Shown piece after piece: positions 19,595 to 28,552 of a DNA stretch of 64,000 nucleotides. The notes under the pieces are model-generated. The model searched no databases, was not told the origin of the DNA, and saw nothing but the letters and a program-made list of their open reading frames with translations. Source of the DNA: Pseudomonas sp. HOU2 (GTDB taxonomy: Bacteria > Pseudomonadota > Gammaproteobacteria > Pseudomonadales > Pseudomonadaceae); assembly GCF_040729435.1 (NCBI RefSeq), contig NZ_CP160398.1:1550001-1614000 (forward strand), written 5' to 3'. Position 1 is the stretch's first letter. Every line of letters starts with the position of its first letter. The position numbers were made by a program, and so were the translations under genes.

Positions 19595-19842
19595 GACGAT
19601 GTTCTCCTGGGTGAGCCCCGAGTCTAGCGACAGCTCAAGCACAGAGATAACGACGTTTCGGCCAAACATGCACGCGAAGACGCGGGAACGGCGAACGATT
19701 TCCCACGGGTGTTGCCCACCGAACCTACGAAAACCATCCGGGGTTTCCCACGAGTTCAATCACCAGGTTCTGACCACCCGGTTTTACAGATGCCGTCTAA
19801 GCTCTGGAGGGTCGATTTGCCTTGGTTCACGGAGGATTACAT

Positions 19843-22290
19843 ATGCTGTTGTTGTGGATACTGGTTCTGATCGTCGGTGTGGCGTACCTCGCCCACCGCC
19901 GCATCGCCCCCCTGCCCGCGTTGGGTATCGTCGCCATTTTCCTGCTGGCGATGGGTATTTTCAGCCATGCCCCGGGCTGGTTGCTGCTGGTGTTGTGGGT
20001 GGTGCTTGCGGCGGTTGCCGCGCCGTTGCTGCTGCCTGACCTGCGCCGCAAACACTTCACCGCGCCGCTGTTCAACTGGTTCCAGAAAACCCTGCCGCCG
20101 ATGTCGCAGACCGAACGCGACGCGATCGATGCCGGCACCGTGTGGTGGGACGGCGAGCTGTTCAGCGGCCGCCCCGACTGGGACAAACTGCTGTCCTATC
20201 CCAAGGCGCAACTGAGCGAAGAGGAACAGGCGTTCATCGACGGCCCGACCGAAGAGCTCTGCGCGATGGTCACTGACTGGCAGATCGGCCAGTCGATGGA
20301 CCTGCCGCCCGAAGCCTGGAGCCACATCAAGGAACACGGCTTCTTCGCCCTGATCATTCCCAAGGAATTCGGCGGCAAGGGCTTTTCCGCCTACGCCCAC
20401 TCGCAAGTGGCGATGAAACTCGCGACCCGCAGTGGCGACCTTGCTTCCACGGTGATGGTGCCCAACTCCCTCGGCCCGGCCGAACTGCTGCTGCATTACG
20501 GCACCGACGAGCAACGCAATCACTACCTGCCGCGACTGGCCCGTGGTGATGACATTCCGTGTTTCGCCCTCACCGGCCCGCTGGCCGGCTCCGATGCCGG
20601 CGCCATGCCGGACACCGGGATCATCTGCAAAGGTGAATGGGAAGGCGAGGAAGTCATCGGTCTGCGCCTGAACTGGGAAAAACGCTACATCACCCTCGGC
20701 CCGGTCGCGACCCTGCTCGGTCTGGCCTTCAAGGCCTACGATCCGGAACATCTGCTGGGCGACAAGGAAGATCTCGGCATCAGCCTGGCACTGATCCCCA
20801 CCGATACACCGGGCGTGGAAATCGGTCGTCGTCACCTGCCACTGGGTGCCGCGTTCATGAACGGCCCGAACTCCGGCAAAGACGTGTTCATCCCGCTGGA
20901 CTACCTCATCGGCGGCCAGGACATGCTCGGCAAGGGCTGGATGATGCTGATGAACTGCCTGTCGGTCGGGCGTTCGATTTCGCTGCCGGCAGTCGGCACT
21001 GGCGCGGCCAAATTCACCAGTCTCGTGACCGGTCAGTACGCGCAGATTCGTGAGCAGTTCAACGTCCCGCTGTCGGCCTTCGAAGGCATTCAGGAAGCCA
21101 TGGCACGCATCGGCGGCAACGCCTGGATGATGGACGCCGCGCGCATGCTCACCGCCAACGCGGTGGATCTGGGCGAGAAACCGTCGGTGCTGTCGGCGAT
21201 CCTCAAGTATCACCTGACCGAACGCGGCCGCGAGTGCATCACCCACGCCATGGATGTACACGGCGGCAAGGCGATCATCATGGGGCCGAACAATTACCTC
21301 GGGCGCAGCTGGAATGGCGCGCCGATCTTCATCACCGTGGAAGGCGCGAACATCCTCTCGCGCAACCTGATGATCTTCGGTCAGGGCGCCATTCGCTGCC
21401 ATCCGTTCGTCCTCAAGGAAATGGCCCTCGCCGGCCGTGAAGACAAGGAACAGGCACTGAAAGAATTCGATGGCCTGCTGCTCAAACACATCGGTTTTGC
21501 CGTCAGCAATGCCGCCAGCACCCTGGTGCTGAACCTGGGCCTGGGCCACTTCGAACATGCGCCCGGAGACAGGATCAGTCAGGGCTACTTCCGCGCACTC
21601 AATCGGCAGGCAGCGGCATTTGCCATGCTCGCCGACTTCAGCATGATGTTGCTGGGTGGCGAACTGAAGCGCCGCGAACGCCTCTCGGCCCGCCTCGGTG
21701 ATGTGCTGAGCAACCTGTATCTGGCCTCCGCTGCGCTCAAGCGTTATCACGACCTGGATTCGCCGGCGCATATGGAGCCGCTGTTCTGCTGGGCCATGGA
21801 AGAAAGCCTCGGCCAGTCGGAACGGGCACTGGATGAACTGCTGAGCAACTTCCCGAACAAAGTGTTTGGCTGCCTGCTGCGGGTGATCGTGTTCCCGTTC
21901 GGCCGTCGCCACAAAGGCCCATCGGACAAGCTCGGTGCCGAAGTCGCCGCAGTGATCGGCCGGGCCAAAGGCGATCCGACCCTCGAAGAACTGCTCGCCG
22001 GCTGCTATCGCCCGCAGTCCGCCGACGATGCCGTTGGTGCCCTGCAACACGCCAGCGATCTGCTGAATGCCGCACAACCGCTGCACAAGAAACTGCACAC
22101 GGCGCTGAAAAGCGGTCAGGTCAAACCGGTCGCCGGCGAACACGCCATCGACGCCGCACTGGAGGCCGGGGTGTTGCAAGCGGCGGAAGCGCAGACCCTG
22201 CGCGACGCCGAAGCGGCACGCCGCAAGGTGATCGACGTCGATGATTTCGACAAGGAAGAACTGAAGCAGGCTGAGGGCAAAGTCCGCTGA
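19843..22290 (+). CDS. fadE: Acyl-CoA dehydrogenase FadE
   Basis: 815 aa, the long FadE class rather than the usual 380-aa dehydrogenases. It catalyses the first oxidation of fatty acyl-CoA in beta-oxidation, with FAD. N-terminal hydrophobic helices (about residues 1-60) suggest membrane attachment. The central acyl-CoA dehydrogenase domains contain CFALTGPLAGSDAGAMPD and MDVHGGKAI, and EGANILSRNLMIFGQG precedes the C-terminal DUF1974 region typical of FadE. A GGAGGA ribosome site lies 6 bp before the ATG at 19843, which fixes the start. The downstream terminator is folded around the next gene's promoter. Confidence 0.93.
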   Translation: MLLLWILVLIVGVAYLAHRRIAPLPALGIVAIFLLAMGIFSHAPGWLLLVLWVVLAAVAAPLLLPDLRRKHFTAPLFNWFQKTLPPMSQTERDAIDAGTVWWDGELFSGRPDWDKLLSYPKAQLSEEEQAFIDGPTEELCAMVTDWQIGQSMDLPPEAWSHIKEHGFFALIIPKEFGGKGFSAYAHSQVAMKLATRSGDLASTVMVPNSLGPAELLLHYGTDEQRNHYLPRLARGDDIPCFALTGPLAGSDAGAMPDTGIICKGEWEGEEVIGLRLNWEKRYITLGPVATLLGLAFKAYDPEHLLGDKEDLGISLALIPTDTPGVEIGRRHLPLGAAFMNGPNSGKDVFIPLDYLIGGQDMLGKGWMMLMNCLSVGRSISLPAVGTGAAKFTSLVTGQYAQIREQFNVPLSAFEGIQEAMARIGGNAWMMDAARMLTANAVDLGEKPSVLSAILKYHLTERGRECITHAMDVHGGKAIIMGPNNYLGRSWNGAPIFITVEGANILSRNLMIFGQGAIRCHPFVLKEMALAGREDKEQALKEFDGLLLKHIGFAVSNAASTLVLNLGLGHFEHAPGDRISQGYFRALNRQAAAFAMLADFSMMLLGGELKRRERLSARLGDVLSNLYLASAALKRYHDLDSPAHMEPLFCWAMEESLGQSERALDELLSNFPNKVFGCLLRVIVFPFGRRHKGPSDKLGAEVAAVIGRAKGDPTLEELLAGCYRPQSADDAVGALQHASDLLNAAQPLHKKLHTALKSGQVKPVAGEHAIDAALEAGVLQAAEAQTLRDAEAARRKVIDVDDFDKEELKQAEGKVR

Positions 22291-22322
22291 TGCTGACGAC
22301 CGTGTAGCTGTTTATTTGTGAA

Positions 22323-22362
22323 AAACGGGCGCGACAGCTTTATACTCCCGCGCCCGTTTTGC
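22323..22362 (+). terminator. fadE terminator overlapping a downstream -10 element
   Basis: AAAACGGGCGCG (22322-22333) pairs with CGCGCCCGTTTT (about 22349-22360). The loop contains TATACT (22341-22346), a good -10 hexamer for the next gene with a poorer -35 (TTGTGA, spacing 19). Confidence 0.65.
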
Positions 22363-22379
22363 TCTTGAGGACTTATCTC

Positions 22380-22787
22380 GTGTCCAACGTCGTTGCCGAT
22401 CATCTGGTTTTGCTCGACCACCTGCGCAGTATCCTGGTCGCCGTAGGTGAGGCCGAACAGGTTCCCGAAGAAAGCCATGCCTTGTTCCTGGAGCGCTTTG
22501 ACGAACTGCTGGCGTCCCTGCCGATCGATCCGATCGAAAGCCAGTACCTGGGCCAGGACATCCTGACCCAAGTAATTACCCGTTATCCGCAAATTGCCCA
22601 CCTGATTCCGCGGGATCTGCTGTGGTTCTTCGCTGGCGACTGCCTGCATTACCTGTCCGATGAAGAAATCGACCTGTATCAGGCACTGGAAGAACGTCGC
22701 TACGAAGCCGAACAGAACGATGAACCGTTCGACTGGAATCAGGAAAAACAGCTGCTGGCGATGTCTGCCCAGGACAGCAAGCACTGA
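22380..22787 (+). CDS. Conserved hypothetical protein downstream of fadE
   Basis: 135 aa acidic protein starting at a GTG (VSNVVADHLVLLDHL) with GAGG 10 bp upstream; a TTG at 22359 is a less likely start because it lies in the terminator stem. No domain recognised by eye: mostly helical, rich in Asp/Glu/Leu, with a conserved-looking FAGDCLHYLSDEEIDLYQ stretch. A gene in this position follows the fadE homologue in other pseudomonads. Function unknown. Confidence 0.75.
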   Translation: MSNVVADHLVLLDHLRSILVAVGEAEQVPEESHALFLERFDELLASLPIDPIESQYLGQDILTQVITRYPQIAHLIPRDLLWFFAGDCLHYLSDEEIDLYQALEERRYEAEQNDEPFDWNQEKQLLAMSAQDSKH

Positions 22788-22800
22788 TTTAATGGTTTGA

Positions 22801-22897
22801 AGATCAAAAGATCGCAGCCTGCGACAGCTCCTACAGGGAATCCACCTAATCCCTGTAGGAGCTGCCGAAGGCTCGGGCCGCGTTCGGACGATCTTTT
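22801..22897. repeat. REP pair, family A, variant with 15-bp insertion
   Basis: Inverted REP arms (about 22805-22838 and 22850-22897). The right arm carries GGGCCGCGTTCGGAC inserted between AAGGCTC and GATCTTTTG. The same insertion occurs in the REP half at 30180-30222. The right end abuts the TAA stop of the minus-strand LysR gene. Confidence 0.8.
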
Positions 22898-22901
22898 GCT
22901 T

Positions 22902-23900
22902 TTAAAGTAGCCCCTCGCTCTCCGGCAATTCATACGCCAGCGCCAGATTGTTCGGCGCCCCCGCCTTCCCCGGCTTGCTCAACGTCGGCTCCTTCTCCAG
23001 ACACTCCACCAGATAATCGATGAATACCCGCAGCTTTGGCGGCAGGTAGCGCGTGGGCGAATGCAGTAACCACAGACCACCGTGGTAGGAAGCGAGGAAC
23101 GTCCACTCCGGCAACACCTGCACAATCAACTTCTGCTCCAGCGCATAGCGCGCGGTGAAATACGGCAGGCTGCCAATACCAATGTGCTGCAACACTGCCC
23201 CGAGCCGCACGCCGGTATGGTTGGCGGCATAGCGGCCACGTACGCCGACGGTCACCGCTTTACTGCCCTTCTTGAATTTCCAGCGTGCATCGCTCGGGGT
23301 TTCCCCCAGATAGATGCAGCTGTGATCGAGCAGGTCATGCGGATGCGTCGGCGTGCCGTGTTCGGCCAGGTATTGCGGGGTGGCGCAGAGCAAATGGTCG
23401 ATGGTCAGCAACTGCCGTCCAACCAGCCCGGCCGGCGGACGGTCAGTAATACGAATCGCCAGGTCGACATGATCATCGATCAGATCAACCTGGCGGTCTT
23501 CCAGCAGCAACTCGACATCGACTTTCGGATAACGCCGCAGAAACTCAGGCATGTGCGGATGAATCACGAAACGCCCGACCGCTTTCGGCACACTGACCCG
23601 CACCCGCCCTTCCGCTTCGTGGGTGAACTGCCCGCTGATCTCCATCACCGATTTGGCGGCGCTGACCATCTCCTGACAGCGCTTGAACACTTCCTCGCCC
23701 CCGTCACTCAGGCGCAGTTTGCGCGTAGTGCGCTGCAGCAAACGCGTGGCCAAGGCCTTTTCCAGGCGGGAAATGCTGCGACTGATCGCCGACGGCGACG
23801 AGCCCAGTTGGCGGGCCGCCTCGGAAAAACTGCCGGTCTCCACGACCTTGACGAAGATCGCCATTTCACCAAGCAGTGGCAGCGGAAGATTGATGCTCAC
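22902..23900 (-). CDS. LysR family transcriptional regulator
   Basis: 332 aa. The N-terminal winged helix (FVKVVETGSFSEAARQLGSSPSAISRSISRLE) is followed by the LysR effector-binding domain. I place the start at the GTG at 23900 (AAGGA 10 bases upstream); a TTG three codons earlier is open too. It is divergent from the AlaX-oxygenase-LysE genes across about 90 bp holding a strong promoter, the classic arrangement of a LysR regulator that controls its neighbours, though regulation of them is inferred. Confidence 0.85.
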   Translation of the reverse strand: MSINLPLPLLGEMAIFVKVVETGSFSEAARQLGSSPSAISRSISRLEKALATRLLQRTTRKLRLSDGGEEVFKRCQEMVSAAKSVMEISGQFTHEAEGRVRVSVPKAVGRFVIHPHMPEFLRRYPKVDVELLLEDRQVDLIDDHVDLAIRITDRPPAGLVGRQLLTIDHLLCATPQYLAEHGTPTHPHDLLDHSCIYLGETPSDARWKFKKGSKAVTVGVRGRYAANHTGVRLGAVLQHIGIGSLPYFTARYALEQKLIVQVLPEWTFLASYHGGLWLLHSPTRYLPPKLRVFIDYLVECLEKEPTLSKPGKAGAPNNLALAYELPESEGLL

Positions 23901-23930
23901 AGCGCACAAGTCCTTTGATGTTTGAACGGA

Positions 23931-23959
23931 TTATCACGTTATTGCACGATTCATATAAT
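23931..23959 (+). promoter_or_regulatory. Predicted promoter of the AlaX-oxygenase-LysE genes
   Basis: TTATCA (23931-23936), a 17-bp spacer and a perfect TATAAT (23954-23959), 31 bp before the AlaX-like start. The region is AT-rich against its surroundings and lies between divergent genes, so a LysR binding site is expected here. Confidence 0.65.
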
Positions 23960-23990
23960 AAAAACAGACACTTTAATAAGGGCATGGAAT

Positions 23991-24617
23991 ATGACGCTTC
24001 GCCTCTTTTTCCATAGTGATGACCTCAAGGCTAATGTGGAAGTCCTCGACTGCACGCCCCACGAGAACGAATTTGCCGTGGTGCTGCGCGCCACGCTGTT
24101 TCATCCGCAAGGCGGTGGTCAGCCTTGTGACACCGGCATGATTGGCGAAAGCCAGGTGCTGCGCGTGGTGCAGGAACCTGACCGGATCGTGCATTACGTC
24201 GATCGCCCGGTAAAACCCGGCATGACCTGTATTCACGTGGATGAACAACGTCGCCGCTACAACACCCGCATGCATTCGGCCGGGCACCTGATCGGGCATT
24301 TCCTGCAGGCCATGGGCTGGACGCCGATCAAGGCGCACCACTGGCCGGACGAGGGCCGGGTGCAATTCAAGCCGGGCGATGCCGCTCAGGAAGTCGACGC
24401 GCCAACCGTTCAACACGGTATCAGTCAGTGGATCGAACACGATCTGCCGCGCCTGACCTCGCTGCGCGAAGGCGCGCGGGAAATCGGCTTCGGCGAGCTG
24501 CCGGCCTATGGCTGCGGTGGCACCCATGTACGCAGCCTGAAGGATTTGGGCACAGTCACGATCGCCTCGCTTTCGCAGAAGAAAGGCATGTTATCCGTCC
24601 ACTACAGCGTGGATTAA
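23991..24617 (+). CDS. AlaX-like alanyl-tRNA editing protein
   Basis: 208 aa stand-alone relative of the AlaRS editing domain. Zinc ligands are intact: His95 and His99 (HSAGH), Cys174 and His178 (CGGTH), and the FHPQGGGQPCD motif is present. Such proteins hydrolyse mischarged Ser- or Gly-tRNA(Ala) or other misacylated tRNAs in trans. The ATG at 23991 follows a weak AAGGG site and begins the domain directly. Next to an amino-acid-type oxygenase and a LysE exporter, it may protect translation from the pathway's product; this is inference. Confidence 0.85.
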   Translation: MTLRLFFHSDDLKANVEVLDCTPHENEFAVVLRATLFHPQGGGQPCDTGMIGESQVLRVVQEPDRIVHYVDRPVKPGMTCIHVDEQRRRYNTRMHSAGHLIGHFLQAMGWTPIKAHHWPDEGRVQFKPGDAAQEVDAPTVQHGISQWIEHDLPRLTSLREGAREIGFGELPAYGCGGTHVRSLKDLGTVTIASLSQKKGMLSVHYSVD

Positions 24618-24691
24618 GCATCTCGGATGCTGCTCCGCGCAGCGTTCGACGCCGGGGAACCGCACTCGCCGGTTCCGTTGACTATCGATAG

Positions 24692-25477
24692 ATGGACCTA
24701 AAAACAATGATGCTAGACGTCGAGCGTCTCGATGAGACGTGCATAAAAAAACTGGCCAACGAAGAAGTCCTCGCCATCCGCGTCAAAGGCTTCTTGCCCG
24801 AGCCGCTGGCGATCGAGATTGGCGACAAGATTCTTGCTCCGGGCTTCGAGGGCTACATCAATGCGCCGAGCATCGGCCGCATCGGCATGGCGTTTTACGA
24901 GGCGGAAAACCAGCCGTTGCTGATCGAGGACTACTTCGAACGCGCCACCCGCAACATCGCCGAATTGCGCGAGCGCTGTGCGCCCTACTCCTCGCCGGTC
25001 GACACTCTGCGCTGCATGCTCGACGAATCATGGCCGGCCGGCGCACATCTGGAAAACCTCTATGGGCGCAAGATGTATGTCGGCCTGTCGCGGGTGGTCA
25101 AACCCGGCGTGTGCTTCCTCGCCCACCACGACATTTTCGCCAAGGACGCCCCGGACAGCTTTCAGGCCCGCAGCCTGGAAGCGCAATTCGCCTGCAACGT
25201 GTACCTGAACATGCCGACCGAGGGCGGCGCACTGCAGATGTGGGACGACGACATCACCCCGGATCAGTTCGACCAGATGCGTGGCGACAGTTACGGCATC
25301 GACCCGGCGCTGCTCGGCCCACCGACCCTGGAAGTGCGGCCGCAGCCGGGAGATTTCATCATGTTCAATTCGCGCTGCATGCACTCGGTGACCCCGGGCG
25401 TAACGGATCCGCGACTGAGCCTTTCGTTCTTTGTCGGCTATCGCGGCAATGCTTCACCCCTGACCTTCTGGAGCTGA
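24692..25477 (+). CDS. 2-oxoglutarate/Fe(II)-dependent oxygenase
   Basis: 261 aa. The facial triad is readable: His145-x-Asp147 (HHD), distal His231 (MHSV), and the co-substrate Arg241 ten residues later (RLSLSFF), on a double-stranded beta-helix. The pattern is that of the 2OG-Fe(II) superfamily that hydroxylates free amino acids or small molecules. Other ATGs at 24707 and 24710 are possible starts, since no clear ribosome site precedes 24692. The LysE gene starts 1 base after its stop, so the two are coupled. The substrate is unknown; a free amino acid is the inferred candidate. Confidence 0.82.
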   Translation: MDLKTMMLDVERLDETCIKKLANEEVLAIRVKGFLPEPLAIEIGDKILAPGFEGYINAPSIGRIGMAFYEAENQPLLIEDYFERATRNIAELRERCAPYSSPVDTLRCMLDESWPAGAHLENLYGRKMYVGLSRVVKPGVCFLAHHDIFAKDAPDSFQARSLEAQFACNVYLNMPTEGGALQMWDDDITPDQFDQMRGDSYGIDPALLGPPTLEVRPQPGDFIMFNSRCMHSVTPGVTDPRLSLSFFVGYRGNASPLTFWS

Positions 25478-25478
25478 G

Positions 25479-26117
25479 ATGTTATCGAACTACCTGGGCG
25501 AGTTTCTGGCGCTGGCCACCATTCACTTTCTGGCCGTGGTCGCTCCCGGCCCGGACTTCGCCGTGACCATTCGCCAGAGCGTGCGCTTCGGCCGACTGGT
25601 AGGCATCTGCACCGCACTGGGCATCGGCGCCGGCATTTCCGTGCACGTTCTCTACACTTTGCTCGGGGTTGGCGCCCTGATGCACACCACGCCGTGGTTG
25701 CTGACGGTGGCCAAGGTGATCGGTGGCGCATACATCTTTTACCTCGGCATCAGCCTGATCCGCAGTAAACCGAAGACCACGCTCGAGGGCGAAAAAAGCG
25801 CTGACGAACCGCTGGTCGAGCAGTCGCTGTTCAAGGCGTTCAGCACCGGTTTTCTGACCAATGCCACCAACCCCAAAGCCACGCTGTTCTTCCTGGCGAT
25901 CTTCACCACGATCATCAGCGCCAGCACCCCGCTGAATATCCAGGCGCTGTACGGTGTCTGGATGTGCTTCGTCAATGCGCTGTGGTTCGTGATCGTCGCG
26001 CTGTTTTTTTCCAGCAGCCGGGTGCGGACCCTGTTCATGCGCATGGGCCATTGGTTCGAGCGCAGCATGGGTGTGATCCTGATTCTGTTCGCCGGCAGGC
26101 TGGTGTTGTCGATGTAA
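25479..26117 (+). CDS. LysE/RhtB family amino-acid exporter
   Basis: 212 aa with about six hydrophobic helices. It opens with the family's pattern HFLAVVAPGPDFAVTIRQSVRFGRLVG, and GFLTNATNPKATLFFLAIF is the central conserved segment. It expels amino acids or homoserine-lactone-like compounds from the cytoplasm. Coupling to the oxygenase gene (1-base gap) implies that it exports that enzyme's product or a related amino acid. A strong terminator follows. Confidence 0.9.
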   Translation: MLSNYLGEFLALATIHFLAVVAPGPDFAVTIRQSVRFGRLVGICTALGIGAGISVHVLYTLLGVGALMHTTPWLLTVAKVIGGAYIFYLGISLIRSKPKTTLEGEKSADEPLVEQSLFKAFSTGFLTNATNPKATLFFLAIFTTIISASTPLNIQALYGVWMCFVNALWFVIVALFFSSSRVRTLFMRMGHWFERSMGVILILFAGRLVLSM

Positions 26118-26130
26118 AAACCGCGTTCAA

Positions 26131-26172
26131 AGCAAAGGCCCGATCGGTTGAACGCCGATCGGGCCTTTTTCG
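26131..26172 (+). terminator. Rho-independent terminator after the LysE gene
   Basis: AAAGGCCCGATCGG and CCGATCGGGCCTTT form a perfect 14-bp stem over TTGAACG, followed by a T-run. Confidence 0.92.
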
Positions 26173-26317
26173 TTTGTGCGCCGCTTTTGCATTTCTGTGC
26201 GACGGATCCCACTTCAGGGACTCCCCTTCAACACCTTCGTGGTGTTAGTTTGGAAAAGATTTGTTTCAACTTTCAAACACTTCCCTCTCAACTGCCTGCA
26301 AAGGAATGCCCACCGCA

Positions 26318-28057
26318 ATGAATTTTTCTCTCAAGCGCCTGGCCGCTGCCAGCCTGGCTCTGGCTAGTCTTTCGTCGTTCACCCTGCCTGCCCAGGCCAA
26401 CATCACCCCTGAGCAAAGTGCTGCGATCCTCAAGACCTTCAGCGATACGACGGTCAGCGATTTTCGTCAGTTTCTTGGTGCTGTAGCGAAAAGCGATCTG
26501 AGCAAGACCGACAACCTCGCCCCGGCGATCAATGGTTTTCTCGACAACAAGACCCTGACCGCCGAGCAGCAGAACGAGATCAATCGCCTGCTGGGCATCT
26601 ACACCCGCGCCAAGTACGGCAAAGCCGCGCTCGAAACCCTGCGCGAACTGGTGGAAATCCCGACCTTCCAGAAAGAAGGTGTGGCCCAGCACGACAATCC
26701 GGAATTCATCAAGATCGCCGAAAAGATCAAGAATCTGGCCGAATCGTTCAACCTGAAGTTCCGCAACGTCGACAACCGCGTCTATGAAATCTCCCTCGAC
26801 GGCAGCGGCGAAGAAGTCGTGGGCATTCACGCGCATGCCGACGTAGTGCCGGTTACCCCGGAAAACTGGGTGCTGAAAGACGGCACCAAACTCGACCCGT
26901 TCAAAGTCACGCTGATCGGCGACCGCATGTACGGTCGCGGCACCGAAGACGACAAGAATGGCATCGTCGTCGCCCTGTACGCGATGAAAGTGATCAAGGA
27001 AGAAAAGCTGCCATTGGCACGCAATTTCAAACTGCTGGTGGACACCACCGAAGAAACCACCGGCGACGCGATCCCGTATTACTTCGAACACAATCCGACG
27101 CCGAACTACAACATGGCGCTGGACGGTGGCTACCCGGTGGTCATCGCCGAGAAAGGCTACGGCACGGTCATGGCCAGTTTCCCGCTGCGCAAGGCTGAAG
27201 GCAGCGGCGCAGAAATCATCTCGATGACCGGCGGCCTGGCAACCAACCAGATTCCATCGGTTTCGGTCGCGACCCTCGTCAGCGACCAGCCCGAGCAACT
27301 GGCGGCGAGCCTGCAAAAGGCCGGCAACGAATACGCGAAAAAACACGGTGGTGACTTCGAAGTCGCGGCCAAGGTTGATGGCAAAGACGTCAAGCTGAGC
27401 GTCACCGGAGTGTCCGCGCACTCCTCCGAGCCCGAGTCCGGCGTCAACCCGGTCGCACGGATGCTCGACTTCATCAACAGCCTCGACGGCAAGGTGGCGC
27501 TCAAGCACAACCAGATCACCGACGCTGCACGCTATGCGTCCAACAACTGGGGCCTGGATTACCTCGGGAAAAAACTCGGCGTGGGCTTCTCCGATTCGTT
27601 CATGGGTCCGCTGACCACCTCGCTGACCTACGTTGGCGTGGACGACAAAGCCTTCAAACTGGCAGTCAACCTGCGCGTGCCGAAGGGCAAATCGCCAGAA
27701 GTGCTGAAGAAGGAAATCGCTGACAAGCTGGCGGCCTGGAGCAAGAAAACCCACGTTGCCGTGGACTTCACCTACTCGATCGCCGAACCGATGTACCGCA
27801 ATCCGGAAGGCGAATGGGTCAAAGCCCTGCTGGCAGTGTCCACCGAAAATCTGGGCATGAAGCACGAGTTCGGCACGTCTGCCGGCGCAACCTCGGTACA
27901 TGAACTGCCGAATGGCGTGCAATTCGGCCTGGCGCGACCTGAGGTGAAATACACCGGGCATACCGATGGCGAGTTCAAGACGGTTGACCAGTTCCTGCTC
28001 GACCTGCAGATCGTCACTGAAATGATGGGCCGTGTCGGCCAGCTACCGAAGCTCTGA
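26318..28057 (+). CDS. Exported M20 family metallopeptidase (dipeptidase-like)
   Basis: 579 aa. A signal peptide is visible: MNFSLKRLAAASLALASLSS and cleavage near PAQA-NITPE. M20 zinc ligands occur as GIHAHADVVPV (His, Asp), GTEDDKNG, DTTEETTGD (Glu) and a late HTDGEFKTVDQF. The dimerisation insert with GVSAHSSEPESGVNP suggests the PepV/Sapep-like dipeptidase branch. I use 26318 as start because AAGGA (26301-26305) would touch the earlier ATG at 26306. It likely cleaves peptides in the periplasm. Confidence 0.85.
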   Translation: MNFSLKRLAAASLALASLSSFTLPAQANITPEQSAAILKTFSDTTVSDFRQFLGAVAKSDLSKTDNLAPAINGFLDNKTLTAEQQNEINRLLGIYTRAKYGKAALETLRELVEIPTFQKEGVAQHDNPEFIKIAEKIKNLAESFNLKFRNVDNRVYEISLDGSGEEVVGIHAHADVVPVTPENWVLKDGTKLDPFKVTLIGDRMYGRGTEDDKNGIVVALYAMKVIKEEKLPLARNFKLLVDTTEETTGDAIPYYFEHNPTPNYNMALDGGYPVVIAEKGYGTVMASFPLRKAEGSGAEIISMTGGLATNQIPSVSVATLVSDQPEQLAASLQKAGNEYAKKHGGDFEVAAKVDGKDVKLSVTGVSAHSSEPESGVNPVARMLDFINSLDGKVALKHNQITDAARYASNNWGLDYLGKKLGVGFSDSFMGPLTTSLTYVGVDDKAFKLAVNLRVPKGKSPEVLKKEIADKLAAWSKKTHVAVDFTYSIAEPMYRNPEGEWVKALLAVSTENLGMKHEFGTSAGATSVHELPNGVQFGLARPEVKYTGHTDGEFKTVDQFLLDLQIVTEMMGRVGQLPKL

Positions 28058-28096
28058 TAGCGCCCAGGCCCGTGATTCAGCGGGCCTGACGTGAAA

Positions 28097-28126
28097 ACAA
28101 AAAAGGACCCGAAGGTCCTTTTTTGT
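28097..28126 (+). terminator. Terminator after the M20 peptidase gene
   Basis: AAAAAAGGACC-CGA-AGGTCCTTTTTT stem-loop 40 bp after the stop codon. Confidence 0.85.
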
Positions 28127-28148
28127 TGCGCGACAAATGCTGCACAAA

Positions 28149-28182
28149 CAAAAACGCCGATCATCACTGATCGGCGTTTTTG
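28149..28182 (-). terminator. Terminator at the end of the tRNA cluster
   Basis: AAAAACGCCGATCA pairs with TGATCGGCGTTTTT; read on the minus strand it follows the last tRNA-Gly and ends in a T-run. The symmetry makes it bidirectional. Confidence 0.85.
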
Positions 28183-28188
28183 TGAAAT

Positions 28189-28264
<76 letters not shown>

Positions 28265-28266
28265 AA

Positions 28267-28342
28267 TGGCGTCCCCTAGGGGACTCGAACCCCTGTTACC
28301 GCCGTGAAAGGGCGGTGTCCTAGGCCACTAGACGAAGGGGAC
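28267..28342 (-). tRNA. tRNA-Glu (TTC), copy 1
   Basis: 76 nt, encoded CCA. The acceptor GTCCCCT pairs with AGGGGAC and the anticodon TTC lies in CTTTCAC. It lies 2 bp upstream of the tRNA-Gly in transcription order. Confidence 0.97.
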
Positions 28343-28363
28343 AGGCTACAACTTTCACTAATA

Positions 28364-28391
28364 AAAACGCCGCTCACTGAGCGGCGCTTTT
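28364..28391 (-). terminator. Hairpin between tRNA pairs
   Basis: AAAACGCCGCTC-ACT-GAGCGGCGCTTTT. On the minus strand it follows tRNA-Gly copy 2 and carries a short T-run, so it may attenuate transcription into copy 1 or mark a processing site. Confidence 0.6.
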
Positions 28392-28397
28392 AGAATT

Positions 28398-28473
<76 letters not shown>

Positions 28474-28476
28474 AAA

Positions 28477-28552
28477 TGGCGTCCCCTAGGGGACTCGAAC
28501 CCCTGTTACCGCCGTGAAAGGGCGGTGTCCTAGGCCACTAGACGAAGGGGAC
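28477..28552 (-). tRNA. tRNA-Glu (TTC), copy 2
   Basis: Same 76-nt sequence as copy 1 as read; TTC anticodon, encoded CCA. Confidence 0.97.

Noticed and set aside
19837..22179. 780-codon open frame antisense to fadE
   Set aside because: Antisense shadow; fadE has a strong start, domains and terminator.
28364..28391. Integration (att) site of a mobile element at the tRNA genes
   Set aside because: No integrase or direct repeat of a tRNA 3' end beyond the complete tRNA copies; the hairpin looks like a terminator or processing element.
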